A DNA stretch of 21,543 nt from Burkholderiales bacterium UBA954 (GTDB taxonomy: Bacteria; Pseudomonadota; Gammaproteobacteria; Burkholderiales; Burkholderiaceae_A), in the NCBI GenBank assembly GCA_002293155.1, contig DBCQ01000043.1, positions 1-21,543 on the forward strand, given 5' to 3'. The notes under the pieces were generated by a model. It saw only the letters and a program-made list of their open reading frames with translations, was not told where the DNA came from and ran no database searches. The first letter of the stretch is position 1. Every line of letters starts with the position of its first letter. A program made the translations under genes and the position numbers. This document shows, piece after piece, positions 1-8,359 of this stretch.

Positions 1-51
1 TTTGGGATTTGCCCGTAAGATCAGACTTTTCAACATAATGAATTATCAACT

Positions 52-1176
52 ATGCCGGTCTTTCGCCTATCGTGGGCCCTCAGATTTTGGAAGTGGGGCC
101 TTGCGGTATCACTCATTCTTCTCGCCTGGTTAGTCTGGGGCCCCGGCGCTGCCCAGCCGGTACAGACGACTCCGGTCGTGCAGACGTATCCGTCGCAGAC
201 CCTGTCAGTTCTGAATGCAACAGGTTATGTTGTGGCCCAACGTAAGGCCTCTCTGGCATCTAAGGCAACGGGGCGCTTAGAGTGGCTCGGTGTGGCTGAG
301 GGGTCGGTGGTGAAGGCGGGCCAAGTGGTCGCCCGGCTCGAGAGTCGCGACACCCTGGCGCAACTTGCACAGGCGCGGGCACAGGTGGATCTTGCGCAGG
401 CGGAATTTCTTGAGGCCCAGCAGAACTACAGTCGATCCGAGCAGCTGCTTGCAAAGAAGTTTATTGCGCCTTCTGCCCATGAGTCCTCGGTTGCAAAAAT
501 GAGCATTGCAAAAGCGAGTGTTGCTGCAGCGAAGGCAAATCAGCAGGTCGCAGAGGCTAACCTGTCGCAGACAGAGATACGTGCGCCTTTCGATGGGATC
601 ATTCTCACCAAGAACGCTAATGTTGGCGACAACATCACACCATTTTCTTCGGCTGCGGATTCAAAGGGTGCGGTTGTCACCATTGCCGATATGTCGACGC
701 TAGAAGTTGAAACGGATGTCTCGGAATCAAATGTCGGTCGCTTAAAGATTGGTCAGCCGGCAGAAATCGGACTAGACGCACTTCCAGGGGAGCGCTTTGC
801 GGGATCAATTATTCGAATGGTCCCAACGATTGATCGATCAAAGGCAACCCGTCTTGTGAAGATTAAGTTTGATTTAATCGATCCGCGCGTTTTGCCGGAT
901 ATGTCGGCCAAGGTGGTCTTTCTTGAGCGTCAATTATCAGAAGCCGAGCGTAAACCCATTGTCGCTGTGAGCGCGCAGGCGGTTGTCCAGCGCGAGGGAA
1001 AGCCGGTGGTCTATCTCGTTGATTCCGGGCAGGTGAAAGAGGTTGTGATTGATACTCAGGCCTCGGGGGTGCAGGGTGATTTAGTCCCTGTTGCAAATCT
1101 CAAGCCAGGCCAACGCGTCGTGATTCGGCCGGCAGGCCTTCGGGATGGCCAGCGCATAAAAATTGCCAACCCATGA
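52..1176 (+). CDS. Periplasmic adaptor (HlyD/MacA-type membrane fusion protein) of an ABC exporter
   Basis: This 374-residue protein is a membrane fusion protein expected to bridge an inner-membrane ABC transporter and an outer-membrane channel. A signal-anchor helix lies at about residues 15-32, after a basic N-terminus. The two lipoyl half-motifs are at about 68-98 (GRLEWLGVAEGSVVKAGQVV) and 171-200 (TEIRAPFDGIIL). They flank an Ala/Gln-rich coiled-coil hairpin at about 100-170. A beta-barrel domain (210-290) and a membrane-proximal domain (300-372) follow. ATG 52 is the only usual start after the in-frame stop at 16-18. It has no clear Shine-Dalgarno sequence; a weak CATAAT box at 34-39 is the only promoter-like element in the 51 bases visible upstream. 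The stop overlaps the ATPase start by 4 bp (ATGA), so the genes are translationally coupled. The family is certain; the substrate is unknown. Confidence 0.9.
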   Translation: MPVFRLSWALRFWKWGLAVSLILLAWLVWGPGAAQPVQTTPVVQTYPSQTLSVLNATGYVVAQRKASLASKATGRLEWLGVAEGSVVKAGQVVARLESRDTLAQLAQARAQVDLAQAEFLEAQQNYSRSEQLLAKKFIAPSAHESSVAKMSIAKASVAAAKANQQVAEANLSQTEIRAPFDGIILTKNANVGDNITPFSSAADSKGAVVTIADMSTLEVETDVSESNVGRLKIGQPAEIGLDALPGERFAGSIIRMVPTIDRSKATRLVKIKFDLIDPRVLPDMSAKVVFLERQLSEAERKPIVAVSAQAVVQREGKPVVYLVDSGQVKEVVIDTQASGVQGDLVPVANLKPGQRVVIRPAGLRDGQRIKIANP

Positions 1177-1913
1177 TTGAACTGAGGCATGTCAGCAAGC
1201 GCTACAAGCGTGGCGGACAGTTTGTACCCGTTCTTCATGATCTCAGTCTCACCGTCGCAGGGGGAGAATTTCTCGCCTTGATGGGCCCCTCAGGATCGGG
1301 CAAGAGCACGCTATTGAACCTCATCGCGGGCATTGATCGGCCGGATTCGGGCGAGATTCTGATCGATGGTCGGGATATCGCGAGGATGGGTGAATCCGAG
1401 TTAGCCCAGTGGCGCGCTCAACATGTTGGATTCATTTTTCAGTTTTATAACCTAATCCCTGTGCTTACTGCATTTGAGAATGTAGCGCTGCCTCTGCAGC
1501 TCACAGACCTGAGAGACTCTGAGAAGAAGGTCCGAGTCTTGAAAGCCCTAACGATGGTGGGTCTTGCTGATCGGTTAGATCACACGCCAAGTGAACTGTC
1601 TGGCGGTCAACAGCAGAGGGTCGCGATCGCACGTGCCTTGATTACAGACCCCAGCATTATTGTTGCTGATGAGCCAACCGGTGACCTCGATCGGCAATCA
1701 GCGCACGATATTCTGGGGATGCTTCAGGGGCTCAATCGGGACATGGGCAAGACGATTCTAATGGTCACCCACGACCCGAAGGCGGCCGAGCACGCGCGGC
1801 GGATTGTGTATCTCGAGAAAGGTCAGCTTGAGGCCGGCACGGCGATAGCGATGCCCGCGCCAGTAACAGCGTCAGCAATAGCGCCAATGAAAAAGACAGA
1901 TGCTCATTTTTAA
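1173..1913 (+). CDS. ABC transporter ATP-binding protein (MacB/LolD class)
   Basis: This is the cytoplasmic ATPase that would drive the permeases encoded next to it. All the family motifs are present: Walker [10 protein letters not shown] at residues 38-46, Q-loop glutamine 90 ([10 protein letters not shown]), signature LSGGQ at 142-146, Walker B IIVADE at 162-167 with the catalytic Glu167, D-loop, and switch His200. The spacing and the QQQR after the signature are typical of the MacB/LolD/YbbA class. The last 25 or so residues form a low-complexity Ala/Pro tail absent from short family members. It starts inside the adaptor stop (ATGA), and its own end overlaps the first permease start by 14 bp. 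It is the only ATPase in a cluster with three permease genes, so it may serve more than one permease complex (inference). Confidence 0.93.
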   Translation: MIELRHVSKRYKRGGQFVPVLHDLSLTVAGGEFLALMGPSGSGKSTLLNLIAGIDRPDSGEILIDGRDIARMGESELAQWRAQHVGFIFQFYNLIPVLTAFENVALPLQLTDLRDSEKKVRVLKALTMVGLADRLDHTPSELSGGQQQRVAIARALITDPSIIVADEPTGDLDRQSAHDILGMLQGLNRDMGKTILMVTHDPKAAEHARRIVYLEKGQLEAGTAIAMPAPVTASAIAPMKKTDAHF

Positions 1914-3057
1914 TCTCTTGCTACGAAATGTCTGGCGTCAAAAGGGCCGTGCTGTGCTCACTTTTTTTGGGCTCTTGGTGGCAACGCTTGCCTTTGGTCT
2001 TCTCTCAACAGTAGTGAGCGCCTGGTATGCGGGTGCCGAGGGCGCATCGAACGCACGCTTAATTACCCGTAACGCGATCTCACTCGTATTTCCACTCCCA
2101 ATTTCCCACGCCGATCGTATTCGACAGGTCGAGGGCGTCAGCAGCCTGTCTTGGGCCAACTGGTTTGGCGGGATTTACAAAGAGCCTAAGAATTTTTTCC
2201 CGCAGTTTGCAATTCAGCCGGAGTCCTATCTGAATGCCTATCCGGAGTATCTGCTTACGGAAACGGAGCGCACTAATTTTCTAAAGGATCGTCGTGGGGT
2301 AGTGATTGGACGAAAGATTGCCAATAGTTATGGGCTCAAGGTGGGTGATAACCTGACACTGAAAGGCACGATCTACCCCGGCGACTGGGAGTTTCAGGTT
2401 GCTGGGATCTATGAGGGGCGGCAGACCTCAACGGATACAGCCCAGTTGTTTTTCCATTGGGATTATCTTAACGAGGAGGCCAAACGGCGCAATCTGCCGC
2501 GCGCTCAGAACACCACCGGCGTTTTCATTGTCCAGATTGCGGAGCCCGCACGGGCCGCCGAGATTAGTCTGCAGGTTGACTCGTTATTTAGAAACTCTGC
2601 GTACGAGACATTGACTGAGACCGAGAAGGCGTTTCAACTTGGCTTTGTCGCCATGACCGAGGCGATTGTGGTGGCCATTCAGATTGTTTCCTATGTTGTT
2701 ATTCTGATTATCATGGCCGTGATGGCCAACACTATGGCGATGACCGCACGCGAGCGCACAGGTGAATACGCAACCCTTAAGGCACTCGGGTTTTCACCTC
2801 AGTTTGTTGCGGGATTGATTACTGCTGAATCCCTAATGCTCGCCGTGTTTGGTGGGATTGCAGGCGCCTTGATCACCTTTCCGGTCGCCCGCGCATTTGG
2901 TGATGCGATGGGAACAATATTTCCTGTGTTTGAGGTTGCTAGCCAGACCACATGGATGCAACTGATCCTTGCTCTCGTGGTGGGCTTGGTTGCAGCTGCA
3001 ATCCCAGCATGGCGGGTATCCCGGATTCGAATCGTCGAGGGCCTTCGGGCAATTTAA
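1900..3057 (+). CDS. ABC transporter permease, MacB/FtsX type (first)
   Basis: This 385-residue inner-membrane subunit has the four-helix MacB/FtsX layout. TM1 is at about residues 16-42, a large periplasmic domain at about 43-250, TM2 at 252-282, TM3 at 303-328 and TM4 at 351-371. The conserved cytoplasmic coupling segment between TM2 and TM3 reads ERTGEYATLKALGFSP. The C-terminus ends in the family-typical PAWRVSRIRIVEGLRAI. Proteins of this class normally move substrate in the periplasm by transmitting ATP-driven motion rather than by pumping across the inner membrane. The start at 1900 lies inside the ATPase gene, and the stop is directly followed by the ATG of the second permease. The two permeases probably form a heterodimer (inference). 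The substrate is unknown. Confidence 0.9.
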   Translation: MLIFNLLLRNVWRQKGRAVLTFFGLLVATLAFGLLSTVVSAWYAGAEGASNARLITRNAISLVFPLPISHADRIRQVEGVSSLSWANWFGGIYKEPKNFFPQFAIQPESYLNAYPEYLLTETERTNFLKDRRGVVIGRKIANSYGLKVGDNLTLKGTIYPGDWEFQVAGIYEGRQTSTDTAQLFFHWDYLNEEAKRRNLPRAQNTTGVFIVQIAEPARAAEISLQVDSLFRNSAYETLTETEKAFQLGFVAMTEAIVVAIQIVSYVVILIIMAVMANTMAMTARERTGEYATLKALGFSPQFVAGLITAESLMLAVFGGIAGALITFPVARAFGDAMGTIFPVFEVASQTTWMQLILALVVGLVAAAIPAWRVSRIRIVEGLRAI

Positions 3058-4227
3058 ATGAATATGGGTGCCGTGCCCTTGCACTACAGCCTGCGTAATC
3101 TCTGGGTTCGGCGGGTCACGACTGTGCTGACCGCAGGCGGTATGGCTCTGGTCGTGTTCGTGTTTGCAACCTCGCTCATGCTGGATGCAGGATTAAAGAG
3201 AACCCTTGTGGCCACTGGTGAGCCCGATAATGTCATTGTGTCCCGCAAGGGGTCGACCACCGAGGTCCAAAGTGCCGTTGAGCGGTCACAGGCGGCGGTG
3301 GTTGTAGCGCTTCCGGAGGTAGCAGTCATTGGCGAGCCGCTGGCGTCACGCGAGATTGTGATGTTGATTAGTCTTGCAAAAAAGCAGAATGGAAAAATCT
3401 CGAACGCCATGATCCGAGGTATGGAACAAAATGGGGTGATCCTGCGGCGAAAGGTGAGCCTGATCGAGGGCCGAATGTTTCGGCCAGGCTCCAATGAGAT
3501 CGTGGTTGGCCGCAGCGTGCGCGCGCAGTTTGCAGGAGTGGAGTTAGGTGAATCACTGTTTTTTGGTGGCCGTCAGTGGCATGTGGTGGGTGTGATGGAT
3601 GGGGCCCGCAGCGGTTTTGATTCGGAGATCTGGGGCGATGTGGACTCGTTGATGCAGTCCTTCAGGCGTAACGCCTATTCATCGATTGTTGTTCGGCTTA
3701 CTGATCCGCAGAGTTATGATGCGTTGGTCGATCGGCTCAATAACGATCCTCGAATCACGCTTGCCGCAAAACGTGAGGCGGATTACTACGCCGAGCAGTC
3801 GGCAGGGCTCTCGAGATTTATTCAAATTCTAGGCCTTACCCTGGCGGGAATCTTCTCGATCGGTGCGATTATTGGCGCTACCATCACCATGCAGGCAGCG
3901 GTCGCCACCCGAACCGCCGAGATCGGAACGCTGCGGGCCCTCGGTTTTCAGCGTCAATCAATTCTTTTAGCCTTCCTTGCGGAGGCGGTGGGGCTCGCCT
4001 TATTGGGAGCGGTCGTCGGTTTGGTGCTGGCCTCTACGATGCAATGGGTCGAATTTTCAACCACAAACTTCCAAAGCTTTTCCGAACTCGCCTTCGGATT
4101 TGAACTCTCACCTGGAATTGCGCTGGCGTCATTCGCCTTTGCAGTGGCAATGGGCGTTGCGGGGGGGATGGTTCCTGCAATTCGAGCAGCGAGAATTGGA
4201 ATTGTTGAGGCACTTCGATGCAACTAG
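3058..4227 (+). CDS. ABC transporter permease, MacB/FtsX type (second)
   Basis: This 389-residue permease is related to its upstream neighbour but clearly diverged from it. TM1 is at about residues 21-43, a periplasmic domain at 44-250, TM2 at 253-280, TM3 at 300-327 and TM4 at 352-376. The coupling segment TRTAEIGTLRALGF and the end PAIRAARIGIVEALR match the FtsX-domain consensus. The ATG at 3058 follows the previous stop with no gap; a second in-frame ATG at 3064 is an alternative. The last 10 bp overlap the next permease start. The abutting arrangement and matching architecture favour a heterodimer with the 1900-3057 product, energised by the 1173-1913 ATPase (inference). Confidence 0.9.
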   Translation: MNMGAVPLHYSLRNLWVRRVTTVLTAGGMALVVFVFATSLMLDAGLKRTLVATGEPDNVIVSRKGSTTEVQSAVERSQAAVVVALPEVAVIGEPLASREIVMLISLAKKQNGKISNAMIRGMEQNGVILRRKVSLIEGRMFRPGSNEIVVGRSVRAQFAGVELGESLFFGGRQWHVVGVMDGARSGFDSEIWGDVDSLMQSFRRNAYSSIVVRLTDPQSYDALVDRLNNDPRITLAAKREADYYAEQSAGLSRFIQILGLTLAGIFSIGAIIGATITMQAAVATRTAEIGTLRALGFQRQSILLAFLAEAVGLALLGAVVGLVLASTMQWVEFSTTNFQSFSELAFGFELSPGIALASFAFAVAMGVAGGMVPAIRAARIGIVEALRCN

Positions 4228-6752
4228 CCTGGTTTCTAACCTGGCGTGATCTCCGGCAAGGGGGCGCGACCTTGTTATGTCTGGCACTCGTGATTTCCGT
4301 CACCGCGGTTAGCGCTGTGGGTTTACTGGCGGATCGAGTCCGCCAGGCGCTTGCAACTGACGCCCAGAGTACCCTTGCCGCCGATCTGGTGTTGGTTTCT
4401 GATCGCGTCACGCCAAAGGCCTGGGTCGAGGCCGCACAGGCGCAGGGCCTTCGGATGGTGATGGGCAGCCAGTTTCCCAGCATGGCGCAGGTGGGAGAGG
4501 GCACCAATGCCCGTAATCTCCTGGCCGCAATTAAAACGGTTACCGATGGGTATCCCCTTCGGGGTTCCATTGAGATCCAAACCGCCACGGGGGTCATCCG
4601 TAATACGCCGTTAGGCCTGAGCGAGGCCTGGATCGATCCCGCCTTGGCAGCAACGTTGAATATCGGTATCGGGGATCGGCTTCGAATCGGTGCGGTGACG
4701 TTTCGGGTCGCAGGCCTGATTCTGCAAGAGCCGGACCGGGGCATGAATTTCGTTAACCTCTCTCCGCGCGTGATGATTCGGCATGAGCGACTCGCCGATA
4801 CTAATCTTGTCGTGCCGGGCAGCCGGATTAGTTATCGGCTCTGGCTGGCTGCACCGGAGGGCCATGCAGCATCTCGGATTAATGAATATGCGGCAGCCGT
4901 GGCACCCTCGATCGGACGCGGTCAGCGTTTAGAGACAATTGATAATGCACGGCCTGAGTTACGAAATGCACTTGATCGGGCCTATGCATTTCTGTCGCTG
5001 ACGGGAATGCTGGCGTCGTTAACGGCCGCCGCCGCGGTTGCCTTGGCGAGTCAACGGTTTGTCACACGGCATCTCCAGACCTGTGCGGTCTTGAAGTCGC
5101 TCGGAACTACGCAATCGCGACTTGTGCAGTGGTGGGCCCTTGAGTTGTTTCTCACTACACTGGTGTCAATCGTGATTGGTCTGCTGTTGGGATGGCTAAT
5201 TCAGCTCTCGTTAGCTGCCCTCGCGGCAAAGTTTCTGTCACTTCCCCTGGCGAGCGTTTCATGGGCGCCCTTCGCGCAGGCGGCGGGTGTTGCGGGGGCG
5301 ATGATCCTTGGTTTTGCAGTGCCGCCACTCTTTGCATTAAAGCAGGTGCCTGCGGTTCGTGTGTTGCGTCAAGACACGCCAGTGTCGTCAATATCGGGAA
5401 AAATCTGGGCAGCATTCATGCTGGTGGCTGTCTGGTTACTGCTCTGGTTCGGCACCGGTAACGCGCAGCTATCGCTCATTACAGCCGGCGGATTTGCGAT
5501 CGCAGCGATTGGGTTCGCAGGCCTGTCTTGGCTGATCTTCAGGCTTCTGCCGGGCTCTGTCGGCGCGGCTCGCGATTCGCAGTCTAGGCTTGGTCTGTTT
5601 GTCTGGGCCTGGCGCAGCACCGCTCGAAGTCTGCAGCGGCGTGGGGGGTCGTTGGCCCTGCAGATTCAGGGTGTTGCTATGGCACTCACGGCACTATTTC
5701 TCCTAACGACCGTGCAAGCCGATCTGGTCAGTGCCTGGCGGCTCTCTACCCCGCCCAATGCACCGAATCGGTTTGTTCTTAATATTCAAACAGAGCAGCG
5801 TTTTGCGGTAGCCGATGCGATTCGTAATGCAGGCCTCGGTGATTCAACAGTCGCGCCGATGGTCCGGGGCCGACTGATTGCGATTAATGGCAAGGCGATT
5901 AACCTTGCTGATTTCGACAGTGATCGGGCCCAACGACTTCTCGATCGTGAGTTCAATCTCACCTATGCGAAGACGATCCCTGCGCATAACCAACTGGTCG
6001 CCGGTCGACCGCTTGATCCCGCTGCAATGCAGGTGTCGGTTGAGAGTGGAATTGCCCAGACCCTGGGGCTTAGTCTTAATGATCGGCTGGTCTTTGAGAT
6101 CGCAGGCGAATCTGTCGAGGTGGTCGTAGAAAACCTGCGGGTCCTGCGTTGGGATTCCATGCAGGTCAATTTCTTTATGATCCTCACACCCGCCGCCCTT
6201 CGCGATGCCCCCCAGAGTTGGATCACCTCGGTTCATGTCCCGAGCGCAAGTCAGGGCATGCCTGTGGTGGATCTCACCAAGATTTTGCTCTCAAGCTTTC
6301 CGAACTTGACGGTGTTTGATCTTAGTGCGCTAGTGAGTCAATTGCAGCGGATCCTGTCGCAAGTCATCAATGCCGTGCAGATGTTATTTGGCTTTGCACT
6401 CGTGAGCGGCGTTCTCGTTCTCTGGGCAGCGCTGCTGTCAACCCGTGATTCACGACTGCGTGAGGCTGCAGTGTTCCGTGCCCTGGGGGCGAGTCGTCGG
6501 CAGTTGGCCGTTGCGCAGACCATCGAGCTTGTGTTGGTGGGCGGTGTTGCGGGCCTACTGGCCTCGGGCGCAGCCCTTGTAATTGGCGGCGTACTCGCCG
6601 AGCGTGTCTTCTCTCTCGCGCTTGAGTTTCGTTGGTCAATGCTATTGCTGGGCACGGTTATCGGGGCGTCGATTTCCTTGCTTGCCGGCTGGGTGGCGCT
6701 GCGGCCTGTGCTCAGGACACCGGCCTGGCGGACTCTCCGCGAGGCTACCTAG
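4218..6752 (+). CDS. Large YbbP-like ABC permease with two FtsX domains
   Basis: This 844-residue inner-membrane protein has about ten predicted TM helices, near residues 17-37, 258-280, 308-335, 352-375, 395-412, 417-443, 482-503, 715-740, 768-795 and 806-828. Two FtsX-type domains (about 255-380 and 710-835) each follow a periplasmic domain. Segments such as PNRFVLNIQTEQ, REFNLTY, LVAGRP, WDSMQVNFF and PQSWITS match what I recall of Escherichia coli YbbP (about 804 residues), so this is a full-length relative. YbbP usually pairs with the ATPase YbbA beside the esterase TesA. Here neither a dedicated second ATPase nor tesA is adjacent, and the gene instead ends a MacB-like operon. The ATG at 4218 has GAGG 7 bases upstream and overlaps the previous gene by 10 bp. 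The substrate is unknown. Confidence 0.88.
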   Translation: MQLAWFLTWRDLRQGGATLLCLALVISVTAVSAVGLLADRVRQALATDAQSTLAADLVLVSDRVTPKAWVEAAQAQGLRMVMGSQFPSMAQVGEGTNARNLLAAIKTVTDGYPLRGSIEIQTATGVIRNTPLGLSEAWIDPALAATLNIGIGDRLRIGAVTFRVAGLILQEPDRGMNFVNLSPRVMIRHERLADTNLVVPGSRISYRLWLAAPEGHAASRINEYAAAVAPSIGRGQRLETIDNARPELRNALDRAYAFLSLTGMLASLTAAAAVALASQRFVTRHLQTCAVLKSLGTTQSRLVQWWALELFLTTLVSIVIGLLLGWLIQLSLAALAAKFLSLPLASVSWAPFAQAAGVAGAMILGFAVPPLFALKQVPAVRVLRQDTPVSSISGKIWAAFMLVAVWLLLWFGTGNAQLSLITAGGFAIAAIGFAGLSWLIFRLLPGSVGAARDSQSRLGLFVWAWRSTARSLQRRGGSLALQIQGVAMALTALFLLTTVQADLVSAWRLSTPPNAPNRFVLNIQTEQRFAVADAIRNAGLGDSTVAPMVRGRLIAINGKAINLADFDSDRAQRLLDREFNLTYAKTIPAHNQLVAGRPLDPAAMQVSVESGIAQTLGLSLNDRLVFEIAGESVEVVVENLRVLRWDSMQVNFFMILTPAALRDAPQSWITSVHVPSASQGMPVVDLTKILLSSFPNLTVFDLSALVSQLQRILSQVINAVQMLFGFALVSGVLVLWAALLSTRDSRLREAAVFRALGASRRQLAVAQTIELVLVGGVAGLLASGAALVIGGVLAERVFSLALEFRWSMLLLGTVIGASISLLAGWVALRPVLRTPAWRTLREAT

Positions 6753-6755
6753 AGA

Positions 6756-6772
6756 TTTTCGTAATACGAAAA
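6756..6772. promoter_or_regulatory. Perfect palindrome, operator-like site 1 upstream of aceA
   Basis: TTTTCGTA and TACGAAAA are perfect 8-bp inverted arms around a single A. The palindrome starts 4 bases after the stop of the large permease and is the best copy of a motif found six times in the window. It could also fold as a 7-bp stem with a 3-base loop, followed by ATATTTTT, and so act as a weak terminator for the upstream operon. The operator reading is inference from recurrence. Confidence 0.55.
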
Positions 6773-6776
6773 ATAT

Positions 6777-6793
6777 TTTTCACAATACGATAA
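6777..6793 (+). promoter_or_regulatory. Operator-like site 2 upstream of aceA
   Basis: TTTTCACAATACGATAA matches site 1 at 14 of 17 positions. Its centre is 21 bp from the centre of site 1, about two helical turns, which would put both sites on the same DNA face. Confidence 0.5.
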
Positions 6794-6820
6794 ATTGGTG
6801 GTGCAGGGCGTCATAATTAT

Positions 6821-6836
6821 TTTTCACTGGCGAAAA
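6821..6836 (+). promoter_or_regulatory. Operator-like site 3 upstream of aceA (one base shorter)
   Basis: TTTTCACTGGCGAAAA keeps both outer arms (TTTTC and GAAAA) but has one base fewer in the middle than the other copies. Its centre is about 44 bp from site 2 and about 20 bp from site 4. It is a weaker match than sites 1 and 2. Confidence 0.4.
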
Positions 6837-6840
6837 CATC

Positions 6841-6857
6841 GTTTCACAATAAGAAAT
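6841..6857 (+). promoter_or_regulatory. Operator-like site 4 upstream of aceA
   Basis: GTTTCACAATAAGAAAT matches the consensus TTTTCACAATACGAAAA at 14 of 17 positions. It is the copy nearest to aceA, ending about 116 bases before the start codon. The remaining bases down to the start are very AT-rich and hold no convincing -35/-10 pair that I can single out. Confidence 0.45.
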
Positions 6858-6973
6858 ATTCATCTAAAGCATTGATTTATTTGGTTTTAATTTGATGAAA
6901 TTTATTTGAAAAAAAGTATTGCGAAGCAGCAGTTCTCCCTAGGATAGAGCCATCAAAACCTAAGGAGCCGTCG

Positions 6974-8296
6974 ATGTCTACCCGTGAACTTGAAGCCCAG
7001 AAACTCCAAAAAGATTGGTCCGAGAACCCACGTTGGCGCGGACTCAAGCGTGGCTACAGTGCCGCCGATGTTGTCCGACTGCGCGGGTCATTGCAGCCTG
7101 AGCACACCCTCGCGAGGCGGGGTGCAGAGAGACTCTGGGAGCTCGTCAACAACGAACCTTTTGTAAACACCCTCGGAGCGCTTACCGGAAATCAAGCGCT
7201 TCAGCAGGCCAAGGCCGGGCTCAAGGCGGTCTATTTGTCGGGCTGGCAGGTCGCGGGCGATGCAAACCTTGCGGGCGAGATGTATCCCGATCAGTCGCTC
7301 TACCCCGTCAATTCGGTTCCGATGGTGGTGAACCGAATCAACAACACGTTTACGCGGGCAGACCAGATTCAATGGATGGAAGGAACTAACCCGGGCGATG
7401 AGGGTTATGTGGATTACTTCCTGCCGATCGTTGCGGATGCCGAGGCGGGTTTTGGTGGGGTATTAAATGCATTTGAGCTCATGAAGTCCATGATCAACGC
7501 GGGCGCTGCAGGCGTACACTTTGAAGATCAACTGGCTTCCGTGAAAAAGTGTGGCCACATGGGTGGCAAGGTCTTGGTGCCAAGCCGTGAGGCTGTTGCT
7601 AAGTTAGTCGCCGCGCGTCTGGCCTCGGATGTTGCCGGTGTGCCGACTGTCTTATTAGCGCGCACGGATGCGGAGGCTGCCGATCTCGTGACTTCTGATG
7701 TAGATGACAACGATCGCGCATTCTTAACGGGCGAACGAACCGTAGAGGGATTCTTTCGGACAAAACCGGGTCTCGAGCAGGCGATCTCCCGGGGCTTAGC
7801 CTATGCGCCCTATGCCGATATGATCTGGTGTGAGACAGGCAAGCCCGATCTGTCATTTGCAAAAGCATTTGCAGAGGCGATTCATAAGCAGTTCCCTGGA
7901 AAGTTGTTGGCCTATAACTGCTCGCCTTCGTTTAACTGGAAGAAGAATCTCGACGACGCAACGATTGCCAAGTTCCAGCGTGAGTTAGGCGCAATGGGCT
8001 ACAAGTTCCAGTTCATTACCCTGGCTGGCTTCCATAGCCTGAATTATTCAATGTTTAATCTTGCCTACGGTTATGCGCGTAACAACATGAGTGCATTTGT
8101 TGAGTTACAGCAGGCCGAGTTTTCCGCTGCGGAAAAAGGATTTACCGCAGTCAAACATCAGCGCGAGGTTGGCACGGGGTATTTTGATGCGGTCACCACC
8201 ACCATAGAGCGTGAGGCATCGACAGCCGCCCTAAAGGGCTCTACCGAAGACGAGCAGTTCTTCGACCATCAGTCGGTGCAGAAGAAAGTCGCTTAG
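6974..8296 (+). CDS. aceA: Isocitrate lyase
   Basis: AceA cleaves isocitrate to glyoxylate and succinate, the first step of the glyoxylate shunt, in the cytoplasm. It lets cells grow on acetate, fatty acids and other C2 sources. At 440 residues it has the usual length of the short bacterial form. The catalytic loop KKCGHMGGK is at residues 191-199 with the active-site Cys193. SGWQ (89-92), the DAEAGFGG metal-site region (155-162), the [10 protein letters not shown] segment and NCSPSFNW (315-322) are all intact. The ATG at 6974 has a strong TAAGGAG 6 bases upstream. Upstream lie four copies of a palindrome-like motif, suggesting transcriptional control by a dedicated regulator. The gene is separated from aceB by two opposite-strand genes and a dehalogenase gene, and it converges with rlmJ. 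Confidence 0.98.
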   Translation: MSTRELEAQKLQKDWSENPRWRGLKRGYSAADVVRLRGSLQPEHTLARRGAERLWELVNNEPFVNTLGALTGNQALQQAKAGLKAVYLSGWQVAGDANLAGEMYPDQSLYPVNSVPMVVNRINNTFTRADQIQWMEGTNPGDEGYVDYFLPIVADAEAGFGGVLNAFELMKSMINAGAAGVHFEDQLASVKKCGHMGGKVLVPSREAVAKLVAARLASDVAGVPTVLLARTDAEAADLVTSDVDDNDRAFLTGERTVEGFFRTKPGLEQAISRGLAYAPYADMIWCETGKPDLSFAKAFAEAIHKQFPGKLLAYNCSPSFNWKKNLDDATIAKFQRELGAMGYKFQFITLAGFHSLNYSMFNLAYGYARNNMSAFVELQQAEFSAAEKGFTAVKHQREVGTGYFDAVTTTIEREASTAALKGSTEDEQFFDHQSVQKKVA

Positions 8297-8359
8297 CGAG
8301 CCTAAGTCCCTCGGGGTCAAGGAGCAGCCTACCCGAGTGCTCAGCGGAATTGGAGTGGC
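8297..8359. other. Convergent intergenic gap between aceA and rlmJ
   Basis: This 63-bp gap separates two genes transcribed towards each other, so a bidirectional terminator would be expected. The only structure I can find is a modest hairpin, CTCGGG (8310-8315) with CCCGAG (8332-8337) around a 16-base loop. It has no T-run on either side, so it is not a convincing intrinsic terminator. A smaller inverted pair, CTTAG/CTAAG, overlaps the aceA stop. Confidence 0.3.

Noticed and set aside
3084-3494. Minus-strand open frame of 136 codons opposite the second permease
   Set aside because: Low-complexity Arg/Thr/Ser translation with no family resemblance. The plus-strand permease is unambiguous.
4034-4744. 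Minus-strand open frame of 236 codons opposite the second and third permease genes
   Set aside because: Its translation is rich in Arg, Ser and Pro with no recognisable domain, while the plus strand encodes clear permease segments. It is a composition shadow.
6886-6902. Possible fifth operator copy (TTTTAATTTGATGAAAT) nearer to aceA
   Set aside because: It matches only about 10 of 17 positions in a very AT-rich stretch, which is expected by chance.
8310-8337. Intrinsic terminator between the convergent aceA and rlmJ genes
   Set aside because: The 6-bp stem has a 16-base loop and no following T-run on either strand, so I list the gap only as weak structure.
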